From: an uncultured Eubacteriales bacterium
GTDB taxonomy: Bacteria; Bacillota; Clostridia; Lachnospirales; Lachnospiraceae
Direction: 5' to 3'
DNA length: 6,528 nt
Assembly (NCBI GenBank): GCA_900321145.1
Contig: ONVB01000169.1
Coordinates: 1-6,528 of the forward strand
The translations under genes were made by a program, and so were the position numbers. The notes beneath the pieces are model-generated. The model had not been told where the DNA came from and did not search any database. It was given only the letters and a program-made list of their open reading frames with translations. Below, one piece after another: positions 5,460-6,528 of the stretch; positions within the stretch are counted from its first letter, which is position 1, and every line of letters starts with the position of its first letter.

Positions 5460-5891
5460 ATGGTTGTAGAGAGTAATAACGCAAAAGAAACATTTGAATA
5501 CGGTAAAAAACTTGGAGAGGAAGCTGCAGGCGGAGAGGTGTTCCTGCTATACGGGGACCTCGGCGTGGGGAAAACGGTGTTCACGCAAGGTTTTGCGGCG
5601 GGGCTTGGGATAAGTGAGCCGGTGGTGAGTCCCACATTTACGGTGCTCAAGGAGTATTATGAGGGGCGTTTGCCGCTTTATCATTTTGACTGCTACAGGG
5701 TGGAGGACTCCTCGGAGATGGAGGAGATCGGCTTTGATGATAAGCTCGGCGGAGAGGGCGTATGCCTTATAGAGTGGCCGGGGCAGATAGACGATATACT
5801 TCCTTCGGATGCTGTTAAGATCATCATAGAGAAGGATTTGGAAAAAGGTTTTGATTACCGCAGGATAACGATGTCTTATCCTGAGCTTTAG
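5460..5891 (+). CDS. tsaE: tRNA threonylcarbamoyladenosine biosynthesis ATPase TsaE
   Basis: TsaE is the ATPase that works with TsaB and TsaD to put threonylcarbamoyl on A37 of tRNAs reading ANN codons. The 143-residue product is of normal family length. Seen: GDLGVGKT at 32-39 (Walker A P-loop), SPTFTVLKEYY at 57-67, HFDCYR at 75-80 and IEWP at 104-107, all family hallmarks in the expected order. ATG at 5460 is the first possible start, because the frame is closed by TAG at 5439-5441 and contains no other start codon after it. There is no recognisable Shine-Dalgarno sequence: the 10 nt before ATG read cttaaagaaa and follow the arm of a palindrome. The TAG stop (5889-5891) lies inside a second copy of that palindrome. 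tsaB follows after 24 nt, the usual order in Firmicutes. Confidence 0.95.
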   Translation: MVVESNNAKETFEYGKKLGEEAAGGEVFLLYGDLGVGKTVFTQGFAAGLGISEPVVSPTFTVLKEYYEGRLPLYHFDCYRVEDSSEMEEIGFDDKLGGEGVCLIEWPGQIDDILPSDAVKIIIEKDLEKGFDYRRITMSYPEL

Positions 5892-5903
5892 CGAAGGATC
5901 TTA
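5876..5903 (+). repeat. REP-like palindrome, copy 2 (over the tsaE stop, upstream of tsaB)
   Basis: ATCCT (5878-5882) pairs with AGGAT (5895-5899), followed inward by the same tandem G-A/A-G mismatches, the same GC/GC pairs (5885-5886 with 5891-5892) and a TTTA loop. TAGCGAAGGATCTTA (5889-5903) matches copy 1 (5439-5453) at 14 of 15 positions. The element supplies the last tsaE codons and its stop. Confidence 0.65.
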
Positions 5904-5904
5904 C

Positions 5905-5910
5905 GGAGGG
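5905..5910 (+). promoter_or_regulatory. Ribosome binding site of tsaB
   Basis: GGAGGG ends 5 nt before the ATG at 5916 and begins 5 nt after the right arm of the palindrome at 5878-5899. It fixes the tsaB start. Confidence 0.8.
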
Positions 5911-5915
5911 ATCAG

Positions 5916-6528
5916 ATGAAGATACTGGGCATAGACAGCTCCGGAAATGTGGCGGGCGTTGCCATAGTCACGGACGGAGTAACGACAGGAGAATATACGA
6001 TAAACCATAAGAAGACTCACAGTGAGACACTGCTCCCCATGGTGGATGAGCTGCTCAGGATGACGGAGACGGATCTAAAGTCGATAGACGCGATTGCCTG
6101 CGCCTCCGGCCCGGGTTCTTTTACGGGACTCAGGATTGGTGCAGCGACGGTCAAGGGACTTTGCCTGGCAGTCGACAAGCCGGTTGTCGCCGTTCCCACA
6201 CTGACGGGACTGGCTTACGGCTTAAGCGGAGTGTCAAGCCTTGTGTGCCCCTTGATGGATGCGAGGAGAAACCAGACATATACGGCGCTCTATGATGTGA
6301 GCGGTACATTTCCGGAAGCGGTTTTGGAGGACTGTGTGGTCGGGATAGATGAGATCGTCGCGGCGATAAACGAAACAGGCAGGGATGTGATCTTCACAGG
6401 TGACGGGTGTCCCGTGTTCGAGAGTACGATCAAGGAACAGGTGAAGGTAGCTATAAGCTTTGCGCCTGCGCATTTGAACAGGCAGAGGGCGGCAGCGGTA
6501 GCAGCCTTAGGTGAGCTGATGGCGGCAA
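5916..6528 (+). CDS. tsaB: tRNA threonylcarbamoyladenosine biosynthesis protein TsaB (3' end outside the window)
   Basis: TsaB (YeaZ) is an actin-fold (ASKHA) protein that dimerises with TsaD in the t6A-forming complex. The frame is open from ATG 5916 to the window edge, 204 codons with no stop; full-length TsaB is usually about 220-240 residues, so little is missing. Seen: MKILGIDSS at 1-9 (first phosphate-binding strand of the fold), THSETLLPMVDELL at 34-47, ASGPGSFTGLRIG at 63-75 (the strongest family signature), AVPTLTGLA at 92-100 and MDARRNQTYTALY at 114-126, where the family usually has a similar 'DARR.EVY' motif. TsaB lacks catalytic activity in the known complexes. It lies 24 nt after tsaE and is probably translated from the same message. 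Confidence 0.94.
   Translation, partial: MKILGIDSSGNVAGVAIVTDGVTTGEYTINHKKTHSETLLPMVDELLRMTETDLKSIDAIACASGPGSFTGLRIGAATVKGLCLAVDKPVVAVPTLTGLAYGLSGVSSLVCPLMDARRNQTYTALYDVSGTFPEAVLEDCVVGIDEIVAAINETGRDVIFTGDGCPVFESTIKEQVKVAISFAPAHLNRQRAAAVAALGELMAA

Overview
The window looks like chromosomal DNA from a Gram-positive, low-to-mid-GC Clostridia-type bacterium, most likely a member of the Lachnospiraceae. This rests on AAGGAG/GGAGG-type ribosome binding sites, frequent AGA/AGG and ATA codons, a monofunctional Hom/LysC pair, a Bacillus-type two-domain aspartokinase and a stand-alone dCMP deaminase. The family assignment is inference. All eight genes lie on the + strand.

Positions 98-5215 hold six tightly packed genes, with gaps of 2, 13, 29, 12 and 18 nt. 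They are prfB (release factor 2, read through a programmed +1 frameshift at 170-176), a small stand-alone CheW-domain protein, hom (homoserine dehydrogenase), lysC (aspartate kinase), a dCMP/CMP deaminase, and a small two-helix membrane protein of the YcxB-like type. Hom and LysC catalyse the third and first steps of the aspartate pathway and are clearly a functional pair. The other genes share the apparent transcription unit without an obvious common pathway. I see no lysine riboswitch, T-box or terminator inside the unit. LysC carries an in-frame internal ATG at codon 245 behind a good Shine-Dalgarno sequence, which predicts a separate regulatory beta subunit.

Positions 216-5459 end in a 244-bp gap (5216-5459) that codes for nothing convincing but is dense in structure: a nested inverted repeat (5217-5293), a second hairpin (5291-5326), short direct repeats, a two-unit imperfect tandem repeat (5376-5434) and a REP-like palindrome (5427-5453) ending just before the next gene.

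Positions 5460-6528 hold tsaE and the first 204 codons of tsaB, which runs off the window end. Both encode parts of the machinery that makes the t6A modification of tRNA. A second copy of the palindrome (5876-5903) overlaps the end and stop codon of tsaE. The two copies keep the same fold through a paired base change, and each sits just upstream of the start of a tsa gene.

The most interesting points are the flanking, covarying palindromes around tsaE, the predicted LysC beta start, and the unusual geometry of the prfB frameshift site. Nothing here is clearly a wholly new system.
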